Both the position numbers and the translations under genes were made by a program. A model generated the notes under the pieces. The model was given only the letters and a program-made list of their open reading frames with translations, made no database searches and was not told where the DNA came from. From CAZEHS01 sp964511875 (GTDB lineage: Bacteria; Bacillota; Clostridia; Peptostreptococcales; Acidaminobacteraceae), in assembly GCA_964511875.1 (NCBI GenBank), contig CAZEHS010000014.1:1-48066 (forward strand): 48,066 bases of DNA, written 5' to 3'. This document shows positions 25,053 through 31,818 of this stretch, in pieces; positions within the stretch are counted from its first letter, which is position 1, and each line of letters opens with the position of its first letter.

Positions 25053-26993
25053 TTACGATAATGTCCTTTTAACTTTCTTCGCACTCTTAGGTTCACTCTC
25101 CACTTTTACCGTCAAAGCAATCCCTATCCCTAAAACAATCCAGAACAGCGGTGCAACGCCGACTACACTGTCATTGAATAGCGAAGTGATGGCGTAAGCC
25201 AGAATCGACGAGAACACCATTAAGGCAAATTTGAAACTGTCAGGATCACTTGCATTTTTGTGTATGAAATGAACAAGCTTTGTTAAAACGATTCCAATAA
25301 GGGCAATAATGGACAGGGCTGCAACCACTCCTGAGTGCATGGCCATCTGCAGGTACCAGCTGTGGGGCTTGTCTACTATCATATAAACCGTATTATAGGC
25401 GGCGCTTTTGGCAGCAAGGTCCAGCTGAGGGAAGGATGGGACGAAGGAGTCCGGTCCTGATCCGAGCAGAATTCTGCTTGGTAATAAGGGCAGTGTTCTG
25501 GACCAGATATATCCACGGCCGCTTCCGGCGCTCTCAAACCCTCCGAGGGGTTTGAAATACGGTGCTGAAACCGGATTGGTCTGCTCATACTTCACATCTG
25601 CAACGAACACCTTACTTCCTGCTTCTGTATCGGCGAGAATAAATATGATATGCGGATCCTGCAGCACTAAGCCCTTGATTCGTTGATCATTTTTATCATC
25701 CCGTAAATCTGCAGGAATTGCTCTTCCTGATGGAAGTGTGATGTTGAATTTACCCTGTTCATTGACATCCGCAATCAGCTGACTATTTTCATCCAGGACT
25801 GTCAATCTGCCCTGAAGGTACTCAAGCGATACGCTCTCACCATAAATAACCATTTCCATCTTGTTTTCAGCGCTGTTTTCTATCTTCCCTAAAGGCCAGG
25901 CATCCGATGACGTCCTGGGCAGGATGGCTAATGTTAGTACAAGTGCTAATAGAGCCATCAGGCCGGACCCTATAAGCATTCTTTTCATACCGATCTTATC
26001 AATGGCTGTTTGAATAGGGGCAGCCGCCATGCTGATTAAGAAAGCCGCCAACAATATTCCATTGAATAGGATGAAATCTGTCCTATTAAGCGAGGTTCCC
26101 ATAAGTATTTTAAGGATCCAGATCAAGACAAATTGAACGGAAAGGATGGTTTTAAACAGACGGCTGTCCATTTCCCGGTTGTTGCTCAGATAATAACCGA
26201 TGCTTGGGAGCACCAGCAGCATCGCTGCGAATGCCGCACGTGATGAAGAGGCAAACAGTGCTGTTAAGCATACGACAGTTGCAGCTGCAAGAAATAGCTT
26301 CCTTTTATTTGATACGCTTGAACAGGTTTCAATAATCAAAAATGGCAAAGCCAACGCAAGGAAGCTTCCAAAGAAATTGGGATTTCCGATAGTTCCATAT
26401 ACAGCACTTGTGTCTTTATAGGATAACTCCTGAATATCAGGCCAGGTAATTAGTGCTTTGATCATATCCAGTTCGAGCGGACTAAGTCCTGCAAATTGGA
26501 GAATGCCAATCAAACTCATTACCGTTGCTGAAATTATGAATGCAGGTATGATGTAGGCACTGCTTACTTTCGGTCTGAAAAAGAAAACAAGGGTTAAGCA
26601 TAAACACACGTAGCTCAGAAGCACTACCAGTCCTTCATAATGGTCGTAAGCTCCGCGCCAACCAAGATCCCTATAAGGGCTGAATATCCATGACAATAAG
26701 GTAAATCCACCATATGCTCCTATTAGTAAGGCTACGAACAGTGGGAGTTTCCACTTTGCCCTTTTTTCAGTTAAATAACTTGCACCTGCAGAGAACAGCA
26801 ACAATGCAGTGAAAACAAGAAGCACGCGCACCTTAGCCATATCGAATATATCAACGATTTGATCGCGATTATAAAACTCTGCATCATACGGGAGCACATC
26901 CACCGTAACGGCCTTTACGATGAATGGATACAGAATTATAAACAGACCAATCATGAGGATCGTCAGGCTGTGTTTCTTGAAAATATTACTCAT
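25053..26993 (-). CDS. O-antigen ligase/polymerase-family membrane protein (copy 2)
   Basis: This 646-residue membrane protein has the same plan as 7730-9664. Hydrophobic segments occupy about 1-380, a hydrophilic extracytoplasmic insertion covers about 390-490, and the Wzy_C-type end has YIWSRTLPLL, LGSGPDSFVPSFPQLD and MIVDKPHSWYLQMAMHSG. Shared motifs and length show the two are paralogues, not just members of one broad family. It may attach or polymerise glycan outside the membrane. ATG 26993 is chosen because GGAGGAA precedes it and the first membrane helix begins soon after; the frame continues upstream past a hairpin without support. It lies between the TolC-like gene and rmlC. Confidence 0.85.
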   Translation of the reverse strand: MSNIFKKHSLTILMIGLFIILYPFIVKAVTVDVLPYDAEFYNRDQIVDIFDMAKVRVLLVFTALLLFSAGASYLTEKRAKWKLPLFVALLIGAYGGFTLLSWIFSPYRDLGWRGAYDHYEGLVVLLSYVCLCLTLVFFFRPKVSSAYIIPAFIISATVMSLIGILQFAGLSPLELDMIKALITWPDIQELSYKDTSAVYGTIGNPNFFGSFLALALPFLIIETCSSVSNKRKLFLAAATVVCLTALFASSSRAAFAAMLLVLPSIGYYLSNNREMDSRLFKTILSVQFVLIWILKILMGTSLNRTDFILFNGILLAAFLISMAAAPIQTAIDKIGMKRMLIGSGLMALLALVLTLAILPRTSSDAWPLGKIENSAENKMEMVIYGESVSLEYLQGRLTVLDENSQLIADVNEQGKFNITLPSGRAIPADLRDDKNDQRIKGLVLQDPHIIFILADTEAGSKVFVADVKYEQTNPVSAPYFKPLGGFESAGSGRGYIWSRTLPLLPSRILLGSGPDSFVPSFPQLDLAAKSAAYNTVYMIVDKPHSWYLQMAMHSGVVAALSIIALIGIVLTKLVHFIHKNASDPDSFKFALMVFSSILAYAITSLFNDSVVGVAPLFWIVLGIGIALTVKVESEPKSAKKVKRTLS

Positions 26994-27008
26994 GCTTCCT
27001 CCAAGTAG

Positions 27009-27033
27009 AAGGTCCCCATCAATGAGGGGACCT
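27009..27033 (-). other. intergenic hairpin before ligase copy 2
   Basis: A perfect AAGGTCCCC/GGGGACCTT-type stem with an 8-nt loop lies between the stop at 27038 and the ribosome binding site of the next gene. The T-run expected of a terminator is missing on the minus strand. It may stabilise RNA ends or tune expression between the two genes. Confidence 0.5.
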
Positions 27034-27037
27034 TGAA

Positions 27038-28408
27038 TTAATTTGAAACGCCTCCGATCAGCCAAGGCTTGCTTAAAAGCTCTGCCAACTGATACCGATC
27101 CAGCTGATTTTTAGCGGCTGATGTCAGCTGCTCATGAAGCTTGATGATGGAACCCTCCAACTGAAGCTGTGTTATCAGACCCAGTCGGTATTTCAGTTCC
27201 TGCTGCTGCAGGGCAGCAGTCAACTCTTCTATACCGGATTTAATCATATCACCCTGAATCTCTAACTGCAAGTATGATTGATAGGTGTCGAACAGTGCTT
27301 TTTTAAGAGCTGCTTCACCGCTTTCCACTGCGATCTTGGCATTGGAAAGGTCTTTTTCATTAGCCAGGTAGGTTTCTCCACCCGCATTGTAAACGTAAAA
27401 ATCCAGACCAATCTTGGCAATCTTTTGATTTTCATTGAGATTGAAGATCATCAGGCTCTTTTCTTCCATCTCATACCAGGCTTTTTCAAGATCAAACGCT
27501 GACAAATCTGCAATGGCAAGCTCAGAAACAATTGGATAACGTTCCTCCAGAGGAAGACCGCAAAGCTTGTTCAGCACGGCATAGTCTGAATTGATCTGAT
27601 TCAATTGAGCAGCTGTGGTGAGCTTTGTGGCATTATACGCCCGCTGAGCACTATCCACGTCCATCGCGCTGACAAGACCTACTGCTTGTTTTGCCTGGAG
27701 CTCCTTGAACTGATTCATCTGATACTTTTCAACGGCTTCCAGGTACTCTTTCTTTTCAACATTATAAGCAAGTGCCTGATATGCCTGTTTGACGCTCTGC
27801 TCCAATGTTTCCTTGGTGTTTTCAAGCTGGCGGATCAGGGTTGCTTCTGTTGATCTGGTTGATAGCAGTCCTTTCCAAGTTCCGTAGTATACCGAATCAG
27901 CGACACCCTGACCAGGACCCATTGGAAGGTAAGTCACTGCCTGTACCAGATTATCAATTGCATCCTCTGTTTTTTCAATTGTATTCTTTTGTGTGGCAAT
28001 CGTTGTATCATTCTTCAATGCAAGTGCCACCAACGCAGTCAGTCTTCTGGTTTCATCTACTGTCACTGCTTCAGGAAATATGACAGAAAGATCGCCTATG
28101 CTGACATAGGAGGTACCTGCTTCGATCAATACCGGATACCGCATGATCATAAACGTGTCATTCTTTTTCAGAACTTTTGAATCCAGTGTGAAAACCAATG
28201 TATCCGCTTCGTTGCTTAACGTGATTGCTTTCTTTACACCATCCCAAGTGATTTCATACTCATTCTCTACTGCTATTGATCGGATTGCCTTGAAGGTGAT
28301 ATCCCCCCGCTGCACGACCTGACTGGTCATATCAGCATAAGCCATAGAGGAGAATACCAGCATTGCTAGAAGCAAAAACATTGCAATGATATTTTTTCCT
28401 GTTTTCAT
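27038..28408 (-). CDS. stalk-domain plus TolC-like coiled-coil exported protein
   Basis: This 456-residue protein starts MKTGKNIIAMFLLLAMLV with a signal peptide cleaved near AYAD. A region of about 100 residues follows that resembles a copper-amine-oxidase N-terminal-like 'stalk' domain (paired short strands, SYVSIGDLSVIFPEA). From about 130 to the end it has long amphipathic helices in two similar halves, with ALVALALKNDTTI, VSAMDVDSAQRAYNATK and LGLITQLQLEGSIIKLHEQ. These are the pattern of the outer-membrane efflux protein (TolC/OEP) helical repeats. TolC proteins need an outer membrane, so the role in a presumed Gram-positive cell is unclear; it may be a wall-spanning or membrane-associated tube-like protein. 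ATG 28408 has AAGGAG upstream. It follows the S-layer-like gene after a hairpin. Confidence 0.78.
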   Translation of the reverse strand: MKTGKNIIAMFLLLAMLVFSSMAYADMTSQVVQRGDITFKAIRSIAVENEYEITWDGVKKAITLSNEADTLVFTLDSKVLKKNDTFMIMRYPVLIEAGTSYVSIGDLSVIFPEAVTVDETRRLTALVALALKNDTTIATQKNTIEKTEDAIDNLVQAVTYLPMGPGQGVADSVYYGTWKGLLSTRSTEATLIRQLENTKETLEQSVKQAYQALAYNVEKKEYLEAVEKYQMNQFKELQAKQAVGLVSAMDVDSAQRAYNATKLTTAAQLNQINSDYAVLNKLCGLPLEERYPIVSELAIADLSAFDLEKAWYEMEEKSLMIFNLNENQKIAKIGLDFYVYNAGGETYLANEKDLSNAKIAVESGEAALKKALFDTYQSYLQLEIQGDMIKSGIEELTAALQQQELKYRLGLITQLQLEGSIIKLHEQLTSAAKNQLDRYQLAELLSKPWLIGGVSN

Positions 28409-28429
28409 GATTTTTGGCTCCTTAATAAG

Positions 28430-28457
28430 AAAAGGCCTTCCCAAGGGAAGGCCTTCT
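28430..28457 (-). terminator. terminator or attenuator hairpin after the S-layer-like gene
   Basis: AGAAGGCCTTCCC and GGGAAGGCCTTTTCT form a 12-bp stem with a tiny loop, followed on the minus strand by TTTTCTTATT. It lies 12 nt after the stop at 28470 and just before the ribosome binding site of the next gene. It would allow high expression of the S-layer-like gene with reduced read-through. Confidence 0.75.
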
Positions 28458-28469
28458 CTATTGAGTTAA

Positions 28470-30485
28470 TTAGTTAACTGTTACAGTTCTTGTAGCTTCA
28501 TCCCAAGTGATTGTTGCGCCAAGAGCTTCGCCCATAGCACGGAGGGGAAGGAATGTACGGCTGTTCATGATCACTGCTTTAGTGTCCATAGGAACCAGTA
28601 CGCCATTCTTGTTGAAGAACATTTGACCGATTACTACTTTAAGAGTAGCATCGCCTTTGAAGATTACTACGGAATGCTCAGCGTCACTCCAAATGATTTG
28701 TGAATCCGTTACGCCAAGAGCGTTAGCAAGTGCACGAAGTGGAAGCATTGTGCGGCCATTCTCGTTGATGTAAGGAGCAACATCTGAAGTCATTTTTACT
28801 GCGCCGATCATGTAGTCGTTGGAACCGATTGTGAATACTACTGTTTCACCAGCTTGTGTGTCGCCAGGAGCAGGAGTGATTACACGGAATGCAACAACAT
28901 CCATTACATCATCGTTGTCATCATTAAGCGCTTTTCCGCTAAGTGTAGCGTCGTAGTCGCCTTCTGCAAGGTTTCTTTCAAGCTTAACTGTGCCGCCTGT
29001 CAGTGTGATAACGGAAGCTTCATCAGACTCGCCGTCAATTTTAACAGTGATCACGTTATCGTCTGCATCTGGATCGTCAACTTCTACATCGCCTTTTGTA
29101 ACTTTTACATCAGGAGTTGTATCAACAACGATTCCTTCTGGGAACGTGATTACGATTTCTTCGCCATCAGTCCAAACACCGCCGTCTGGCTCAGTGATTG
29201 TGATGTCGCCCATTGCTTGTTTTTGCAGACCCAATTTAACGTCTTTAGCAGCAATAGCAATTGTTGCAGGAAGAACTGCTTTACCAGCAACTAGCTCAGT
29301 TTCGTTACCAAGAGCTGAACCACCAACAGTTGCAGTGATGTCGCCAGCGTAATCGGCATCAACTTTTACTGCGAAAGTGAAATTCATTTCTTCAGCACCA
29401 GAGTTAGCAGGGCTCTTGTAAGTGAATTCAATATAGCTCTTGTCAGTTGTTGTTACAGTAGGTGCAGTTCCATTGAACACGTCTTTTTCAAAATCAACAG
29501 CCATGATTGTTACTTCTTCGTTGAACTCAATACGGATCTTTCTGTTTTGAAGGATTGATCCAGCAATATCTTCGGAGATGTTGATCTGCTGAACTTCGAA
29601 GTCGCTATCGTTCTCTTCGAAACGGCCGGAGTAGATTGTTGGTACATCGGAAGCATCCAATTCAGCAAGAATTGCATAGTCGCTGTAAGTGCCTACCAAA
29701 AGTGTCTGGTCAGTAACGTTGTCACCGCTGATTGAAACATTGACATCGCCATAGTTGGCATCGCTGTCAGCCACAATTGTACCAGTTACATAGATGCCGC
29801 CAATAGCTGTTAGAGCTGCAGCGTCTTTAACGGTAATGAGCAGGTCTCTTGAATCAAGAGCTCCAAGTACAGGAGCAGTGAACCCGCCATAAAAACCGAC
29901 TGTAGTCGGAATTTCCCATGTGAAGCCTTTAGGGAGACGAAGTTTGATTACATCATTGTTTTCAAGTGTGTTTGAAGCGGACTCTTCAATTGTAATGGTT
30001 TTAAGCGTTTTTTCTACTTCACCGATAGTGACCGTATCCGCAACCTTCGCGAATGTTCCACCATCTACGCATTTTCCGATTACAAGTGTAGTTGAGCTTA
30101 CTGTTCCGCCCATACCGTCGACAATAACTTTCACATCGCCAACTTCTGTAGCTTCGTAAGTGAATTCAACAGATGCTTTTTCAGTATCAGTTCCACCCAA
30201 TGCAAAGATTTTTTCTGATGCTGAAACATCATTTGTCAATGCAGCATTTACTCCAACAAGAGCTGGTGTCGTTACAAACTCAGCTTTTTCCAAAGTAAGT
30301 TTGAAAGACTCCGTTCCAAGTGTAGTACCTGTTTTTGCTTCTACTGTAACTTTTACAGTAGCTGTTGAATCCTTTTTAACCGTTGGCGTCTTGTCAACAT
30401 AGTTGTCAGTCGCCGCAAATACGTTCATTGGTACCAGGCTGATCAACATAGCCAGGATCATGAACAATGCTAATTTTCTTTTCAT
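28470..30485 (-). CDS. probable S-layer/abundant surface protein with C-terminal stalk domain
   Basis: This 671-residue exported protein has a signal peptide ending near VFAATDN, then about 510 residues of acidic, Thr/Val/Asp-rich beta-sandwich-like sequence (for example KIRIEFNEEVTI, TDGEEIVITFPEGIVVD). At about 550-671 lies a copper-amine-oxidase N-terminal-like stalk domain with two half-repeats, RTMLPLRALANALG and RTFLPLRAMGEALG. Such domains occur on many Clostridia surface proteins and may act as anchors. Codons look strongly selected (GCT, GTT, AAC rich), and the gene has a near-consensus promoter and structured leader, so high expression is likely. It is the best candidate acceptor of the glycan made downstream. 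S-layer role is inference. ATG 30485 follows GGGAGGAA. Confidence 0.82.
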   Translation of the reverse strand: MKRKLALFMILAMLISLVPMNVFAATDNYVDKTPTVKKDSTATVKVTVEAKTGTTLGTESFKLTLEKAEFVTTPALVGVNAALTNDVSASEKIFALGGTDTEKASVEFTYEATEVGDVKVIVDGMGGTVSSTTLVIGKCVDGGTFAKVADTVTIGEVEKTLKTITIEESASNTLENNDVIKLRLPKGFTWEIPTTVGFYGGFTAPVLGALDSRDLLITVKDAAALTAIGGIYVTGTIVADSDANYGDVNVSISGDNVTDQTLLVGTYSDYAILAELDASDVPTIYSGRFEENDSDFEVQQINISEDIAGSILQNRKIRIEFNEEVTIMAVDFEKDVFNGTAPTVTTTDKSYIEFTYKSPANSGAEEMNFTFAVKVDADYAGDITATVGGSALGNETELVAGKAVLPATIAIAAKDVKLGLQKQAMGDITITEPDGGVWTDGEEIVITFPEGIVVDTTPDVKVTKGDVEVDDPDADDNVITVKIDGESDEASVITLTGGTVKLERNLAEGDYDATLSGKALNDDNDDVMDVVAFRVITPAPGDTQAGETVVFTIGSNDYMIGAVKMTSDVAPYINENGRTMLPLRALANALGVTDSQIIWSDAEHSVVIFKGDATLKVVIGQMFFNKNGVLVPMDTKAVIMNSRTFLPLRAMGEALGATITWDEATRTVTVN

Positions 30486-30528
30486 GCGTGTAATTCCTCC
30501 CTTGAATTTGTTTTGAGGGTGATTGTTC

Positions 30529-30596
30529 GCTCTCAAGGTACCCTCTTACCCTGGAGCGTATGTAGAATCCGAAGTGTCTCCGGAGGTCCACTCCGA
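30529..30596 (-). promoter_or_regulatory. structured 5' leader of the S-layer-like gene (two hairpins)
   Basis: The predicted transcript leader (about 115 nt, from near 30601 to 30485) can form two stems. The first, 30568-30596, pairs TCGGAGTG with CACTTCGGA (one bulge) around CTCCGGAG-rich loop DNA. The second, 30529-30556, pairs GCTCCAGGGTA with TACCTTGAGAGC (one bulge and one G-U). I do not recognise a known riboswitch. Long structured leaders that stabilise mRNA are known for S-layer genes. Confidence 0.5.
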
Positions 30597-30607
30597 ACTC
30601 TATGTTG

Positions 30608-30636
30608 ATTATACTCTTACGTAGGCTAGGCGTCAA
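30608..30636 (-). promoter_or_regulatory. strong sigma-A-type promoter of the S-layer-like gene
   Basis: On the minus strand, TTGACG (30636-30631) and TATAAT (30613-30608) are spaced by exactly 17 bp. The spacer carries GCCTAGCCTA, whose inverted partner lies 50 bp upstream (30681-30690). Confidence 0.75.
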
Positions 30637-30690
30637 TCTGTTGGCGTTGCCTGTAACAGAAGTGTAATTTAGGCACCTGAGCCTAGCCTA
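30622..30690. promoter_or_regulatory. perfect 10-bp inverted repeat (operator candidate) across the promoter
   Basis: TAGGCTAGGC (30622-30631, itself two TAGGC units) and GCCTAGCCTA (30681-30690) form a perfect inverted pair. One copy lies between the -35 and -10 and the other upstream of the -35. This fits a repressor or activator that bridges two sites. No other copy was noticed in the window. Confidence 0.5.
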
Positions 30691-30724
30691 TCCCCTTTAT
30701 ATAGAAGAAAGACAACTACTGTTT

Positions 30725-30893
30725 TACCACGGAAGACACGGAAAAAGGAAGATGATACAAACATTTGCCACGGAATACACGGAAAGGGAGGTAGGGGTTG
30801 GGTTGATATAACCGACAACCTGCCTTTTTCCGCTTTCTTCCGTGTATACCGTGGTAAATACTCTTCCGCTCTCTTCTGCGTATTCCGTGGTAA
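30725..30893. repeat. family A element of the CACGGAA type, nested double palindrome
   Basis: Two left arms (TACCACGGAAGACACGGAA near 30725 and GCCACGGAATACACGGAAA near 30767) are matched by two right arms (TTCCGTGTATACCGTGGTA near 30838 and TATTCCGTGGTAA near 30881). The last arm ends about 9 nt after the stop of the stalk-domain gene (30903). With the leader and promoter this accounts for the 417-bp gap 30486-30902, in which no gene is seen. Confidence 0.85.
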
Positions 30894-30902
30894 TGTTTCG
30901 AT

Positions 30903-31652
30903 TTATTCGTAGATCACGGCCATTTCGTTCAGTTCGCCGTAAACGATGCTGCCTCCGAGAGCATTGCTGATGGCGCGGAGGGGCACAAGGGTGCGGCCGT
31001 TTAGGATGGTGGCGGCTACGTCTAGTTTTACTGATTTGCCGTCGACTATGATGACATCTTTGTTGATGGGAATGATTACTCTACGGGATCCGCGGAAAAC
31101 GTCAACTGTCTGGCTTTCAGCATTCCACGTAACAGCACAGTTCATTTTCTCGAAAACTGCCCGAGCGGGAATCATCAGGCGGCCATTGATGACTGTTGGC
31201 GGTACATCGAATGCAATGGGAATGCCGTTGTAATAGATCTTCTTGCCTGCGGGTAGAGCCGTCCCTTTTAATGAATTATATGTAATCCTGCTGTCTATCT
31301 TTCCTTTTGACAGGTCTGCCCCCTTTACAGGATTTTGCAGTATGAACTGCCATGGAGTGGCAGAGCCGACGCTCATTGTGAAGGTCTTCTTCTGTTTTGA
31401 AATATCCATGGTACCGCTTGCGATAACACGGGCTCCATCAGTTATCTCCAACTCCACATCCGTAATCAATGTGATCACATTTGCTGAGGTGTTCACGAAA
31501 TTGGCATCAACGATCAGAGTCTCCTGATTCGCTCCATAGGTCAATGATTCCAGGTCAAGAATCAACGGATCCTGTGTTAATGCAAACCCCGGTGTTGCCA
31601 TCAACATCACTACTAATATCGCAAACATCACCAACGAAACCACTTTCTTCAT
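30903..31652 (-). CDS. exported stalk-domain protein
   Basis: This 249-residue protein has a signal peptide (MKKVVSLVMFAILVVMLM, cleavage near GFALT), then about 95 residues of beta-rich sequence. A copper-amine-oxidase N-terminal-like stalk domain covers about 140-249, with two copies of the typical half-repeat: VINGRLMIPARAVFEKM and ILNGRTLVPLRAISNALG. The domain is named after copper amine oxidases but has no catalytic residues. It probably displays or anchors the protein at the cell surface. AAGGAGG precedes ATG 31652. The gene stands between pyrG and the S-layer-like gene with its own possible promoter; its role is unknown. Confidence 0.85.
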   Translation of the reverse strand: MKKVVSLVMFAILVVMLMATPGFALTQDPLILDLESLTYGANQETLIVDANFVNTSANVITLITDVELEITDGARVIASGTMDISKQKKTFTMSVGSATPWQFILQNPVKGADLSKGKIDSRITYNSLKGTALPAGKKIYYNGIPIAFDVPPTVINGRLMIPARAVFEKMNCAVTWNAESQTVDVFRGSRRVIIPINKDVIIVDGKSVKLDVAATILNGRTLVPLRAISNALGGSIVYGELNEMAVIYE

Positions 31653-31680
31653 TATAAAGCCTCCTTTATAAGTTTATTAC

Positions 31681-31689
31681 ATTATAACA
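31681..31689 (-). promoter_or_regulatory. extended -10 element before the stalk-domain gene
   Basis: On the minus strand, TGTTATAAT forms a TGnTATAAT extended -10, 29 bp before ATG 31652. The -35 region is weak (CGTTCC at 17 bp spacing). Confidence 0.4.
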
Positions 31690-31732
31690 TTGATACAGAG
31701 AATGGAACGATAGAACATGATAAACATAAATT

Positions 31733-31816
31733 GGAACCACCGAAGGCACCGAAATCACCGAAAAACCATTTGCTGGCGTATCTTCTTCGGTGTATTCGGT
31801 GAATTCGGTGGTTCCA
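31733..31816. repeat. family A inverted repeat (best-formed CACCGAA copy)
   Basis: The left arm GGAACCACCGAAGGCACCG plus AAATCACCGAAAA and the right arm TTCGGTGTATTCGGTG plus AATTCGGTGGTTCC contain three 9-bp units each and enclose about 27 bp. The right arm ends 3 nt after the pyrG stop codon (31819). The whole element could extrude as a cruciform or fold as a long RNA hairpin at the end of the pyrG transcript. Confidence 0.9.
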
Positions 31817-31818
31817 TA

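Noticed and set aside
24386..25096. Long form of RmlC starting at 25096
   Set aside because: The added residues lie in a terminator and non-conserved DNA. The family N-terminus and ribosome binding site support 24940.
30486..30700. Cyclic di-GMP or other known riboswitch before the S-layer-like gene
   Set aside because: The conserved core motifs of GEMM-I/II and other classes I know are absent. It is kept only as an unassigned structured leader.
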